From Nonomuraea endophytica (lineage in GTDB: Bacteria; Actinomycetota; Actinomycetes; Streptosporangiales; Streptosporangiaceae), in NCBI RefSeq assembly GCF_014203235.1, contig NZ_JACHIN010000002.1, positions 737,245 to 801,244 on the forward strand: a DNA stretch of 64,000 nt, in the 5' to 3' direction. Position 1 is the first letter of the stretch. Every line of letters begins with the position of its first letter. Position numbers and translations under genes: made by a program. Below the pieces are notes generated by a model. It ran no database searches. It saw only the letters and a program-made list of their open reading frames with translations, and was not told the DNA's origin. Below, one piece after another: positions 9,263 to 17,616 of this stretch.

Positions 9263-10990
9263 GTGACAGATCGCATCGAGGTAGCCGCCACTGAGCTGCG
9301 ACCCCTGCTCGAAGAGTTCATCGTCTGGGCGCGCACCAACGCCCCCGACAGCTCCCCCGAACTGGTGGGACCCGCCGCTCTTTGGCACCGCATCACCTTC
9401 TCCTCCAACGTCGGCACCTGGACGCGTGCCAACGTGCGGGGGGTCATGCTCGAACAGATGCCCAAGGTGGTGGACGACCCCGATGCCGCCGCCGACGGCA
9501 TGGTCCCGGCGCTCGACGCCTACCTCACGTTCCTGTCGAAGTCCGGCCGCCTGAGCGAGCGCTCCGACGCGCTGGCCGACCTCCTCGGCGAACTCGCCGA
9601 CGTCGAGGAGGACTTCATCGATCTGATGGAGGACCTCATCGGCGACGAGGAGGGCGACGAAGACGCGGACGAGGACGACGAGGAGGAAGGCGGCGATCTC
9701 GGGGACTTCGAGCCGTTCGCCGACCGCCTCGCCGAGCTCGACACGATCCGGCTCAGCCCCGACTCCGAGCTGGCCGAGGCGGTGCGGGCCGTACCTCTGA
9801 TCGCCAAGGCCCGTGACCTGTCGGTCTGGGTCGGCACCGGGCGCCGGGTCGGCGACGAGTCGCTGCTGTCCGACGACGAGGTGGTCGAGGCCCTCGACGT
9901 GGTCGGGCTGCCGAAGCCGCAGGCCGGCGAGGACGTCCCGCAGCTGTGGAACATCTGGAACCTCGCGGTCGACCTGGAGTTCATCGAGCCGGCCGGCGAC
10001 GACACCGTCAGCGTCGACGACGACACCGCGAGCTGGCCCTTCGACGACGACGAGGACGTCCTCGACGCGTGGATGCTGGGCCTGCACTCGGTCGACTACG
10101 GCGACCCGGAGCTCGACGACGACGATCTCACCATGGCCCTGGCCGGTCTCACCCGCGGCCTGCTGATCCGGCTGCTGCTGGCCGGCGGCGCCCGTGAGCT
10201 CGACGGCCTCAGGCGCGAGCTGGAGGAGGCCGCCACCGAGATCGACGAGCTCGGCTCCGAGGCCTGGGCGGCGGCCGCCGCCCACTACGGCGGCGACCCG
10301 CTCGCCCCCGTGCTCGACTGGCTGGTCGGCTACGGCATGGTGGCCGTCTCCGGCGAGGTCAAGCTGACCCCGCTCGGCGTGGAAGGCGTCGTGCACCTGG
10401 CCGACGACGCCGACATCGAGGTGGACGCGCGACCCGCCATCGAGTCCATGAGCGCGCTCGACCTGCTCACGCTGAGCGCCGAGCTGCCCGAGGAGGAGGC
10501 CGACGCCGAGTTCGCCGCGTGGATGGAGCTGCGCGAGCCGGCCCGTGCCGCCGAGGAGCTCCTGGAGGCCGCGGCGCAGGACGACAACGACGCCCTGGTC
10601 CGCGTACAGGCCGCCAGCGTGGTCGGCACGCTCGGCGAGGCCGCCGTACCGGCCTGGCAGGAGGCGCTCAACCACCCGGCGCTGCGCCCCTACGCCGCCA
10701 CGCACCTCACCCAGCTTGAGGTCCCGGACTCCCCCGAGCCCACCCAGGACGATACCCACTGGCTCATCCTGGACATGTGGACCATCTCCGCGGGTCTGGG
10801 CCGCGCCGAGTTCGTGAGCAGCCTGCAGGACGTCGGGCCCGAGCTCCTGAACAACCTCCTGGAGGTCAGCTGGAAGATCCCCCACGCGCACGTGGAGGAG
10901 CTTCTCGACCTGATCTCCCAGGTCCACCCGGACAAGCAGGTCGCCAAGGCGGCCAAGCGCGCCCTGTTCAAGGCCCGCTCCACCGCCTGA
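9263..10990 (+). CDS. Acidic hypothetical protein with possible HEAT-like C-terminus
   Basis: A 575-residue soluble protein that I do not recognise. It is strongly acidic, with a nearly pure Asp/Glu stretch around residues 127-147. The middle is rich in helical segments; the part after about residue 420 reads like repeated helical pairs (VRVQAASVVGTLGEAAVPAW, then PYAATHLTQL), reminiscent of HEAT repeats, and it ends in a basic VAKAAKRALFKARS. There is no signal peptide or membrane segment. It stands alone between ndgR and the Asp23 operon, with its own leaderless-type promoter and a shared terminator. A protein-interaction role is a guess. Confidence 0.75.
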   Translation: MTDRIEVAATELRPLLEEFIVWARTNAPDSSPELVGPAALWHRITFSSNVGTWTRANVRGVMLEQMPKVVDDPDAAADGMVPALDAYLTFLSKSGRLSERSDALADLLGELADVEEDFIDLMEDLIGDEEGDEDADEDDEEEGGDLGDFEPFADRLAELDTIRLSPDSELAEAVRAVPLIAKARDLSVWVGTGRRVGDESLLSDDEVVEALDVVGLPKPQAGEDVPQLWNIWNLAVDLEFIEPAGDDTVSVDDDTASWPFDDDEDVLDAWMLGLHSVDYGDPELDDDDLTMALAGLTRGLLIRLLLAGGARELDGLRRELEEAATEIDELGSEAWAAAAAHYGGDPLAPVLDWLVGYGMVAVSGEVKLTPLGVEGVVHLADDADIEVDARPAIESMSALDLLTLSAELPEEEADAEFAAWMELREPARAAEELLEAAAQDDNDALVRVQAASVVGTLGEAAVPAWQEALNHPALRPYAATHLTQLEVPDSPEPTQDDTHWLILDMWTISAGLGRAEFVSSLQDVGPELLNNLLEVSWKIPHAHVEELLDLISQVHPDKQVAKAAKRALFKARSTA

Positions 10991-10996
10991 CCCGGG

Positions 10997-11036
10997 CCGC
11001 CCTCCGCCCCGGAAGACTTCAGCGGGCGGAGGGCGG
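10997..11036. terminator. Bidirectional terminator
   Basis: CCGCCCTCCGCCC and GGGCGGAGGGCGG form a 13-bp stem followed by TTT on the plus strand. It separates the convergent gene at 9263 from amaP and overlaps the last codons of amaP. Confidence 0.75.
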
Positions 11037-11585
11037 TTTCAGGCTCACGCGGGCGACCGCGGGCAGCTCGTCCGTCTCCAGGGCCTGGCGCATGTGCGGG
11101 ATCGCCACGCCGGCCAGGTGATCCTTGATCTCGTCGATCGGGGCGCGCTCGTCGGCGACCAGGCGCAGCCGTACCTCTGGATGGCGGGGTGAGCCCGCCA
11201 GGTCGGCGCTGGCGCTGAGCACGGCGGGGCTCGCGGCGGCCTCCGCCGCGACGGCCTCGGTCACGCCGCTCGCGGAGATCTCCGTGACGCCGTCGGGTCC
11301 GCTGTCGAGGCGCAGCGACGACAACCTCGACCGCCTCCCCTGTACGGCCAGCCACCGCAACCCCAGCACGACCAGCACGATCCCGCCAAGGGCCACCAGC
11401 CACCAGGCCCACGAGAACGCGAAGAACTCCCTGACCGGCCCGTTCACCAGCGGCTCGGCGGCGGGCGCCCAGTTCTGCGGCATCAGCGCGAGACTCCTGG
11501 CCACCGCCGCGCCCCCGAGCACGATCAGCAGCAGCCCGACCAGGGCGAGGCCGAGACGGTTGCCCCGGCGGGTGGTGCGGTTCAC
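11019..11585 (-). CDS. amaP: Alkaline shock response membrane anchor protein AmaP
   Basis: A 188-residue protein with two N-terminal membrane spans (about residues 10-35 and 60-80) and a cytoplasmic domain of the kind that recruits Asp23 to the membrane. It is the last of six minus-strand genes that overlap by four bases each; here a GTG start shares bases with the upstream TGA. In Firmicutes AmaP anchors Asp23, and depletion triggers cell-envelope stress genes. The family call rests on topology and on its Asp23 neighbours. Confidence 0.8.
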   Translation of the reverse strand: MNRTTRRGNRLGLALVGLLLIVLGGAAVARSLALMPQNWAPAAEPLVNGPVREFFAFSWAWWLVALGGIVLVVLGLRWLAVQGRRSRLSSLRLDSGPDGVTEISASGVTEAVAAEAAASPAVLSASADLAGSPRHPEVRLRLVADERAPIDEIKDHLAGVAIPHMRQALETDELPAVARVSLKPPSAR

Positions 11586-12145
11586 GGTCGCTCCTTCAGC
11601 CGGACGGACACCTTGTAGGGCTGGACCGGCGCGAGCCCGGCCATTCTCGCCAGCACGGCCTCGCGGACCTGCTCGCCGGTGGCGGCGTCGTTCCATCCGC
11701 TGGTGGTGGCCGTGACCGCGACGGTGCGCCCGCGCAGCGCCGCGACGGCCGAGCGCACGCCGGGCACCTCCCCCGCGGCGTGGGCCAGCGTGTCGGAGAA
11801 GCTCTGCGGCCGGACCCCGATGACGAGCTGCGGGTCGCTGGTGTGCAGCGGGACCATCCTCGGCCGCCCTGGCACGAACGCCAGCACCAGCAGCGCCAGC
11901 CCGATCAGCGTCACCACGATGCCGCCGATCAGCACGGCCGGGCTCTGCCACAGCGTGGTGGAACCCCACTCCAGCAGGTTCCGGACCGGCAGCCAGCCGA
12001 GCGGGCGGCCGAAGAGCCCGGAGATCACCTCGGCGGCCACGACCGCGCCCAGCGCGACCAGCAGCGCCGCCACGATCACCGCCGGAACCGTGCGCTGGGG
12101 CCGGAACTCCTTGAGCGCCTCCCGGTCCCCCGGCGCGGCGCTCAC
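11582..12145 (-). CDS. DUF6286 family membrane protein of the Asp23 locus
   Basis: A 187-residue protein with two membrane segments (about residues 20-42 and 70-95: VIVAALLVALGAVVAAEVI and VLIGGIVVTLIGLALLVLAF) followed by a soluble domain of about 90 residues. It looks like a paralogue of the AmaP-type gene downstream, with the same order of two spans then a mixed alpha/beta domain. Its GTG start overlaps the preceding TGA. It is found with Asp23 genes in actinomycetes; its biochemical role is unknown. Confidence 0.8.
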   Translation of the reverse strand: MSAAPGDREALKEFRPQRTVPAVIVAALLVALGAVVAAEVISGLFGRPLGWLPVRNLLEWGSTTLWQSPAVLIGGIVVTLIGLALLVLAFVPGRPRMVPLHTSDPQLVIGVRPQSFSDTLAHAAGEVPGVRSAVAALRGRTVAVTATTSGWNDAATGEQVREAVLARMAGLAPVQPYKVSVRLKERP

Positions 12146-12561
12146 CGGGCCGCCCCCTCGTCCTCCGTCGTCAGGTGCGTGACGATGACGTCGATCTCGC
12201 TCGCGCGCAGCCCGGTCATCTGGGCCAGCTCGCCGGTCAGCTCCTCGCGGATGCGGCGGGCGGTCGAGCGCAGCGGCGCCGGGTAGCCGACGGTGATGAA
12301 GAGCCGGACCCTGACCTGGTCGCCGTCCACCCGGGCTGCCGTGGTGCGCGTCCACGGCAGCCCGTCGTGCTCGGCGACCGCGAGGACCCCGGGCAGCGTC
12401 CCGGCCAGCTCGCAGGTGATGCGGGTGGCCGCCCGGTCGGTGACCGTGGTGCGCCCGCGCGACTCCGCCGGCACCCGCTGGGCGGGCAGCAGCACGTCGG
12501 CGGGCGTCTCCGTCGCGACCGCGGTGGTCTCGGTTGTCTCTGTGGTCTCAGCGGCGGTCAT
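12142..12561 (-). CDS. Asp23/Gls24 family protein (second copy)
   Basis: A 139-residue protein. After a Thr/Glu-rich N-terminal tail (TTETTETTAVATE) comes an Asp23-like domain with RTTVTDRAATRITCELAGTLPGV and a VRVRLFITVGYPAPL strand, ending in HLTTEDEGAAR. Asp23 proteins are abundant and membrane-associated through AmaP. It is coupled by ATGA to the tiny membrane protein upstream. It lacks the canonical VSGV of the first copy at the equivalent place, so it may be a specialised partner. Confidence 0.82.
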   Translation of the reverse strand: MTAAETTETTETTAVATETPADVLLPAQRVPAESRGRTTVTDRAATRITCELAGTLPGVLAVAEHDGLPWTRTTAARVDGDQVRVRLFITVGYPAPLRSTARRIREELTGELAQMTGLRASEIDVIVTHLTTEDEGAAR

Positions 12562-12743
12562 TTGCGTCTCACGGTGAGATGGGCGACGTTCACCTCGCCG
12601 CCCTCGGCGAGGCGGCCGACGAGGAAGCCGAGCGCGCCGAGCAGCAGCACCAGCAGGAACGCGCCGATGCCGCCGAAGGCCCCGGCGAGGCCGAGCACCA
12701 TGCCCACGGCCATGCCGATGATGGACAGCGGGTGGTTCGTCAT
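12558..12743 (-). CDS. DUF2273-like small membrane protein
   Basis: A 61-residue protein made almost entirely of two close hydrophobic helices separated by GAFGGIGA, with a short polar tail (AEGGEVNVAHLTVRRK). This matches the small DUF2273 proteins encoded beside Asp23 genes. It overlaps both neighbours by ATGA, so it is translated with them. Confidence 0.82.
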   Translation of the reverse strand: MTNHPLSIIGMAVGMVLGLAGAFGGIGAFLLVLLLGALGFLVGRLAEGGEVNVAHLTVRRK

Positions 12744-13012
12744 GAGGTCTCCTCCAGGTCGTCGATGCGGATGTTGACCGGGCGCCCGCCCGCCAGGCCC
12801 GCCACGGCGCGGCGGACCTTCGCGGCGAGCTGGGGCAGCGGGTGACCCTCGCGGGCGACGATCGAGATCTCGACGCCGCTGTCACGCACGGCCACCCCGA
12901 CCAGGCGCTCACCCGGCAGATAGGTGGACACGGTCCCGAACGGGCCGCCGGACAGGCCGGCCACCCCCGGGACGCCGCGTGCCTTCTCGGCGATCGCCCG
13001 CGCGTCGGTCAT
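12740..13012 (-). CDS. Asp23-like small protein of the envelope-stress operon
   Basis: A 90-residue protein whose middle (GVAGLSGGPFGTVSTYLPGERLVGVAVRD) and VRRAVAGLAGGRPVNIRIDDL end resemble a shortened Asp23/Gls24 fold. It starts inside the ATGA shared with the first Asp23 gene and ends inside the ATGA of the next. No membrane span is present. The same small gene occurs in this place in related actinomycetes, which argues that it is real. Confidence 0.75.
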   Translation of the reverse strand: MTDARAIAEKARGVPGVAGLSGGPFGTVSTYLPGERLVGVAVRDSGVEISIVAREGHPLPQLAAKVRRAVAGLAGGRPVNIRIDDLEETS

Positions 13013-13479
13013 TGGACCCGGGGCTCCTTCTTGGGCGTCTCCTCGGACCTCTGGCCCGGCACGTGCACGTCGTCGACCTTGATGTTGACCTCGGTGACCT
13101 CCAGGCCGCACATGCGCTCGACCGCCGAGACGACGTTCTTGCGCACCGCCCCGGCCAGGTCGGGGATGGCGGTGCCGTACTCGACGACGAGGTCCAGGTC
13201 GACGGCGGCCTGGCGTTCGCCGACCTCGACGGAGACCCCCTGCGTGACGCTCTTGTCCGCGCCGACGATGCCCCGCACCGTGCCCATGGCGCGCGCGGCG
13301 CCGGCGCCCATGTCGAACACGCCGCTGACCTCGCGGGCGGCGAGCCCGGCTATCTTGGCCACGACCGCGTCGTCGATGGTCGTGGTGCCATTCTCACTGT
13401 CGAGCGCGCCGCTGGCGGTGCCGTTCTGGGTCCGTGCCCGCGGTACGGCCGGCGTCTCCTTGACCGTGGCTTCCGACAC
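13009..13479 (-). CDS. Asp23/Gls24 family envelope stress response protein
   Basis: First gene of the six-gene operon; 156 residues from the GTG at 13479, which is preceded by a GGGGG ribosome-binding site eight bases away. Longer in-frame starts run up to 13509. It has the full Asp23 pattern: TTTIDDAVVAKIAGLAAREVSGV, then a VSVEVGERQAAVDLDLVVEYG strand pair, and CGLEVTEVNIKVDDV. In other Gram-positives Asp23 coats the inner membrane face and responds to cell-wall stress; the exact function is unclear. Confidence 0.9.
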   Translation of the reverse strand: MSEATVKETPAVPRARTQNGTASGALDSENGTTTIDDAVVAKIAGLAAREVSGVFDMGAGAARAMGTVRGIVGADKSVTQGVSVEVGERQAAVDLDLVVEYGTAIPDLAGAVRKNVVSAVERMCGLEVTEVNIKVDDVHVPGQRSEETPKKEPRVQ

Positions 13480-13646
13480 GATCGTCACCCCCGAGAATTG
13501 AAGTATCACAGCATGTAGTGACTGCTAAGCAGCCTAATTTCCGACATACCGGGAAAAATGCGTCATGAGCAGGATTTATTGACAAGTCCTGACTTGCGCT
13601 GGATGAGCCACGGACCAACGTGGGCCGAGCCCCGGCACGTCGGCGA

Positions 13647-13652
13647 TAGCCT
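13647..13652 (+). promoter_or_regulatory. Putative -10 box of a leaderless promoter
   Basis: TAGCCT, six bases before the GTG at 13659, identical in sequence and spacing to the element before 9263. Confidence 0.5.
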
Positions 13653-13658
13653 TGTCTG

Positions 13659-14435
13659 GTGCGTATAGCGAGGTTCTCCACAGGCGAAGGCGTCTCGTTC
13701 GGCGTGGTCGAGGGCGGCCCTGGCGAGGAGGTCGTCTCCGCGGTCGCCGGGCACCCCTTCAACCAGGTGCAGTTCACCGGCGAGCGGTTCCCGCTGGCCC
13801 AGGTGAAGCTGCTGTCACCGATGCTGCCCAGCAAGGTGATCGCCATCGGCCGCAACTACGCCGAGCACGCCGCCGAGCTGGGCAACGAGGTCCCGGACGA
13901 ACCGCTCATCTTCCTCAAGCCGTCGACCTCGGTCATCGGCCACGGCGAGCCCATCGCCTACCCGACGTCGCTGTCCGACCGCGTCGACTACGAGGGCGAG
14001 CTGGCCGTGGTCATCGGCCGCCTGTGCCGCGAGGTCCCCGTCGAGCGGGTCAAGGACGTCATCTTCGGCTATACCTGCGCCAACGACGTCACCGCCCGCG
14101 ACCTGCAGAAGAAGGACGTGCAGTTCACCCGGGCCAAAGGCTTCGACACCTTCTGCCCGCTGGGGCCGTGGATCCAGACCGACCTCGACCCGAGCGACCT
14201 CGCGCTGACCACGACCGTCAACGGCGAGGTGCGCCAGAGCGGCCGCACCAACCAGCTCATCAACGACATCCCCGCGCTGGTGGCCTACGTCAGCGCCGTC
14301 ATGACGCTGATCCCCGGCGACGTGATCCTGACCGGCACCCCTGCGGGCGTGGGCCCGCTGGAGGTCGGCGACGAGGTCAGCGTCGGCATCGAGGGCATCG
14401 GCACACTCACGAACAAGGTGGTTTCCCGTGACTGA
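13659..14435 (+). CDS. Fumarylacetoacetate hydrolase family protein
   Basis: A 258-residue FAH-fold enzyme, the size of the small bacterial hydrolases/isomerases/decarboxylases rather than of full FAH. Metal-ligand candidates are Glu112 and Glu114 in [11 protein letters not shown] and Asp143 in [10 protein letters not shown]; the [13 protein letters not shown] loop is typical. The exact substrate (acylpyruvate, 2-hydroxyhepta-dienedioate or other) cannot be told. It overlaps gltX by eight bases, a pairing conserved in actinomycetes, so both are probably transcribed from the leaderless promoter at 13647. Confidence 0.9.
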   Translation: MRIARFSTGEGVSFGVVEGGPGEEVVSAVAGHPFNQVQFTGERFPLAQVKLLSPMLPSKVIAIGRNYAEHAAELGNEVPDEPLIFLKPSTSVIGHGEPIAYPTSLSDRVDYEGELAVVIGRLCREVPVERVKDVIFGYTCANDVTARDLQKKDVQFTRAKGFDTFCPLGPWIQTDLDPSDLALTTTVNGEVRQSGRTNQLINDIPALVAYVSAVMTLIPGDVILTGTPAGVGPLEVGDEVSVGIEGIGTLTNKVVSRD

Positions 14436-15801
14436 CCTGCGGGTGCGCTTCGCGCCCTCACCGACCGGCATGTTCCACGTGGGCGGCGCCCGCACCGCGC
14501 TGTTCAACTGGGCGCTGGCCGAGCAGTCGGGCGGCCAGTTCGTGCTGCGCATCGAGGACACCGACGCCTCGCGCAACAAGCCGGAGTGGACCGAGGGCAT
14601 CATCTCCGCGCTCGACTGGATCGGCGTCAACGGCACCAACCCGGCCTTCGAGGGCCCCTACTTCCAGTCCGCCTTCGAGCCGCAGCACCGCGAGGCCGTG
14701 GCCAAGCTCCTCGCCGACGGCCGCGCCTATTACTGCGACTGCACCCGTGAAGACCTGGTGGCCCGCACCGGCTCCGAGCACAAGGGCTACGACGGCCACT
14801 GCCGCGAGCGCGGCCTGACCGCGGGCGCGACCCGTTTCCGCACCCCCGACGAGGGCGTCACGGTGGTGGACGACGTCATCCGGGGCCGCGTGGAGTTCCC
14901 CAACGACGCGCAGGAGGACTTCGTCATCGCCCGCACCGACGGCTCGCCGCTCTACGTGCTGGCCAACGCGGTCGACGACATCACCCAGGACATCACTCAC
15001 GTCATCCGCGGCGAGGAGCACCTGGGCAACGCGGCCAAGCAGGTCATGCTCTGGCCCGCGCTGGGCAAGCGGCCGCCGGTCTGGGCGCACCTGCCGGTGA
15101 TCGTCAACGAGCAGCGCAAGAAGCTGTCCAAGCGCCGCGACAAGGTGGCCCTGGAGTCCTACCGCGAGGAGGGCTACCTGGCCGAGGCGATGGTCAACTA
15201 CCTCATGCTGCTGGGCTGGGGTCCGGGCGACGACCGCGAGATCATGCCGTGGTCGGAGATGATGCCGCTGTTCAAGCTGGACAACGTCAACTCCGCCAGC
15301 GCCTTCTTCGACGAGAAGAAGCTGCGCGCCTTCAACGGCGAGTACATCCGCGCGCTGCCGCTGGAGACCTTCGAGGAGCGCTGCGCCGCCTACCTCGACC
15401 CGAGCTGGGACCGCGAGACGTTCAGCAAGGTCGCCCCGCTGGCCCAGACCCGCATCGCCGTGCTGTCGGAGATCCGGCAGAACGTCGACTTCCTCTTCCT
15501 GCCCGAGCCCGCCTTCGACGAGGCCTCCTGGGACAAGGCGATGAAGAACTCCCCCGTGGAGATCCTCACCGGCTACCTGGAGCGCCTCACGGACGTGAGC
15601 TGGGACCCCGAGTCGCTCAAGGTCGCGCTGGAGGAGGTCGGCGCCATGCACGGGCTGAAGCTCGGCAAGGCGCAGGCGCCGGTCCGGGTGGCTGTCACGG
15701 GCCGGACCGTGGGCCTGCCGCTGTTCGAGTCGATCGAGGTCCTCGGCCGCGAGCGCTCCCAGGACCGCCTGCGCGCCGCCCTGGCAAAGCTCCAGGCGTG
15801 A
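14428..15801 (+). CDS. gltX: Glutamyl-tRNA synthetase
   Basis: Charges tRNA-Glu; 457 residues, a little short of the usual 480-490. The class I HIGH motif appears as [11 protein letters not shown] near residue 10 and the KMSKS motif as [10 protein letters not shown] near residue 230. A zinc-knuckle-like YYCDC plus GHC segment lies near residue 100. It starts at GTG inside the FAH gene. Most actinomycetes lack GlnRS and use a non-discriminating GluRS with GatCAB; nothing here contradicts that. The last 107 bases are also read antisense as the end of the MATE gene. Confidence 0.97.
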   Translation: MTDLRVRFAPSPTGMFHVGGARTALFNWALAEQSGGQFVLRIEDTDASRNKPEWTEGIISALDWIGVNGTNPAFEGPYFQSAFEPQHREAVAKLLADGRAYYCDCTREDLVARTGSEHKGYDGHCRERGLTAGATRFRTPDEGVTVVDDVIRGRVEFPNDAQEDFVIARTDGSPLYVLANAVDDITQDITHVIRGEEHLGNAAKQVMLWPALGKRPPVWAHLPVIVNEQRKKLSKRRDKVALESYREEGYLAEAMVNYLMLLGWGPGDDREIMPWSEMMPLFKLDNVNSASAFFDEKKLRAFNGEYIRALPLETFEERCAAYLDPSWDRETFSKVAPLAQTRIAVLSEIRQNVDFLFLPEPAFDEASWDKAMKNSPVEILTGYLERLTDVSWDPESLKVALEEVGAMHGLKLGKAQAPVRVAVTGRTVGLPLFESIEVLGRERSQDRLRAALAKLQA

Positions 15802-16978
15802 GTACGGCGCCGCCGAGGCTCACCAGAGCCCCGGCGGCCATCGACAGCCACACCCCGGTGACGCCGAGCCACGAGCTCAGCGTGTAGGCGAGGGGCAGCT
15901 GCACCGCGAAGCCCGCCAGCGTGGCGGCCAGCAGGCGGCCGCCCCGCCCGTCGGCCTGCAGAACTCCGCCGGCGGCGATCAGCCCGCCGAACGGCACCAG
16001 GTAGAGCGTCATCCAGCGCAGAAACTCCACCGCGGGCCCCGGATCGGCGGTGAACCATCCGGCGACCGGCGCGGCCACCAGGTTGAGCACCGCCGCCACG
16101 GCCACGCCTGCGCCCAGCCCGAGCAGCAGCGGCCGCCCGGCCGGCTCGGATCGGGCCGTCCTGATCATCGTGGCCTGGCGCAGCGCGTAGAAGACCATGA
16201 CGCCGGCCAGCATGATCTTCGAGCCGATGCCGTAGCCGGCCTGCGCGGCCACTCCGAACCTGGCGACCACGTCCACCAGGACCATGCCGGCCAGGGCGCG
16301 GGCCAGGAAGTCGCCTGACATGGGCAGCCCGGTGCGCACGATCTCCCACGCGGGGGCGCGGCCCGGGGCGTCGGCCGGCGCCTGCCGTACCAGCGAGAGC
16401 AGGGCGAGGCAGACGGTGGCCAGGCGGGCCAGGACGGTGGCCAGCGCGGCGCCCTGGACGCCCATGCCGAGGCCGTAGATGAACAGCGGGTCGAGGACGA
16501 TGACCAGGGCGTTGCAGATCAGCGCGTTGCGCATCGGGGTCCGGGTGTTGCCCTTGCCCTTGAGCACGCCGTCCACCAGGCACTGGGCGAAGAAGACGGG
16601 CAGGCCGGCCAGGGAGATCAGGTAGTAGCCGGAGGTCAGCGCGGCGGTGGGGGCGTCGGCGGCGAGGAGGGCGGCCAGGGGTTCGCGCAGCAATACACCG
16701 GGGACGGCCACGGCCAGGCTGAACGCGGCCCAGAGCAGCCAGCCGGTCCTGACCAGGGGCGCGAGCGGCGCGCGGCCGTCGCGGCGGCCGACGAGCACGG
16801 TGAGGCCGGTCTGGACGGCCAGGAACAGCCCGAGCGCCAGGTACTCGGTGGTCGTGGCCACGGTGACCGCAGCGACCGCGCTCTCGCCCAGGCCGGAGAC
16901 CCAGAGCAGGTCGATCACGCTCACCGCGACGACCGCGGTGAGCAGCTCCACGTAGATGGGGAACGCCAGCCTGACCAT
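15695..16978 (-). CDS. MATE family efflux transporter
   Basis: A 427-residue membrane protein with about twelve hydrophobic segments and MATE hallmarks, such as [16 protein letters not shown] after the sixth segment and repeated small-residue helices. The ATG at 16978 starts right at the first span; an upstream in-frame start would add a polar extension. Its final 30 residues are Gly/Arg/Pro-rich and antisense to the end of gltX, so the natural stop may have been lost. It is divergent from a PadR regulator, which probably controls it. The exported substrate is unknown. Confidence 0.9.
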   Translation of the reverse strand: MVRLAFPIYVELLTAVVAVSVIDLLWVSGLGESAVAAVTVATTTEYLALGLFLAVQTGLTVLVGRRDGRAPLAPLVRTGWLLWAAFSLAVAVPGVLLREPLAALLAADAPTAALTSGYYLISLAGLPVFFAQCLVDGVLKGKGNTRTPMRNALICNALVIVLDPLFIYGLGMGVQGAALATVLARLATVCLALLSLVRQAPADAPGRAPAWEIVRTGLPMSGDFLARALAGMVLVDVVARFGVAAQAGYGIGSKIMLAGVMVFYALRQATMIRTARSEPAGRPLLLGLGAGVAVAAVLNLVAAPVAGWFTADPGPAVEFLRWMTLYLVPFGGLIAAGGVLQADGRGGRLLAATLAGFAVQLPLAYTLSSWLGVTGVWLSMAAGALVSLGGAVLTPGALPGRRAGGPGSARGRGPRSTRTAAGPRSGP

Positions 16979-17002
16979 AGTAATGCCTCGATTCGTTATA
17001 GC

Positions 17003-17021
17003 TCGCTTAGAGGTATAGCGA
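17003..17021. promoter_or_regulatory. Candidate PadR operator
   Basis: An inverted repeat TCGCT-N9-AGCGA lies between the MATE start (16978) and the PadR start (17034). It sits between a TATAAC box reading leftward (16995-17000) and a TACGAT box reading rightward (17022-17027). A bound repressor would cover both promoters. Confidence 0.45.
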
Positions 17022-17027
17022 TACGAT
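17022..17027 (+). promoter_or_regulatory. Putative -10 box of a leaderless promoter for padR
   Basis: TACGAT stands six bases before the ATG at 17034, with no ribosome-binding site in between. Confidence 0.5.
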
Positions 17028-17033
17028 GCGCCC

Positions 17034-17573
17034 ATGGCAAGCGGCGGTGACCTGACCCTGACGATCCTGGGGTTCCTCGACGAGCGGCCGATGCACGGCT
17101 ACGAGCTCAAGGCCAGGCTCAACGCGCTCAGCGGCCACCTGCGCCCGGTCAGCGACGGCGCGCTCTACCCGGCCATCGCCCGGCTGGAGGCCAAGGACCT
17201 GGTCGAACGGCACGAGGAACAAGGCGCGGCGGCGGCGCGGCGGCTCGTGCTGACGCTGACGGACAAGGGCAGGGAAGAACTGCTGCGCCGCCTGCGCGAG
17301 CCCACCGACATCGAGATCAGCGACCAGACGCGGTTCTTCGCGCTGCTGACGTTCCTGTCGGCGCTGCCGGACGCGGCCGAACGGGCGCGGGTGCTGCGGC
17401 GCAGGCTCGACTTCCTGGAGACCCCGGCCAGCTTCTTCTACGACGGCGAGCGGCCGGTGCGCGCGGAGGAGGAGCGCGATCCCTACCGGCGGGGGATGCT
17501 GCTGGTCGCGCGGGCCACGGGCGCCGCCGAGCGGGAGTGGCTCAGGAACGAGCTGGGGGCCGAAAAAAGGTGA
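17034..17573 (+). CDS. PadR family transcriptional regulator
   Basis: A 179-residue regulator: the first 90 residues form the PadR winged helix (LGFLDERPMHGYELKARLNAL, then GALYPAIARLEAKDLV), followed by a helical dimerisation domain (Vir_act_alpha_C type). Divergent placement 55 bp from a MATE exporter strongly suggests that it represses the exporter and itself until a ligand arrives. The ligand is unknown. Confidence 0.92.
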   Translation: MASGGDLTLTILGFLDERPMHGYELKARLNALSGHLRPVSDGALYPAIARLEAKDLVERHEEQGAAAARRLVLTLTDKGREELLRRLREPTDIEISDQTRFFALLTFLSALPDAAERARVLRRRLDFLETPASFFYDGERPVRAEEERDPYRRGMLLVARATGAAEREWLRNELGAEKR

Positions 17574-17605
17574 GGAGGTACGGCAGGCCCCGCCGTACCC
17601 CCTCA
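17571..17605. terminator. Bidirectional terminator between padR and M3 peptidase
   Basis: TGAGGAGGTACGGC pairs with GCCGTACCCCCTCA around a seven-base loop, between the two convergent genes. Confidence 0.7.
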
Positions 17606-17616
17606 GAAGGGACTTT

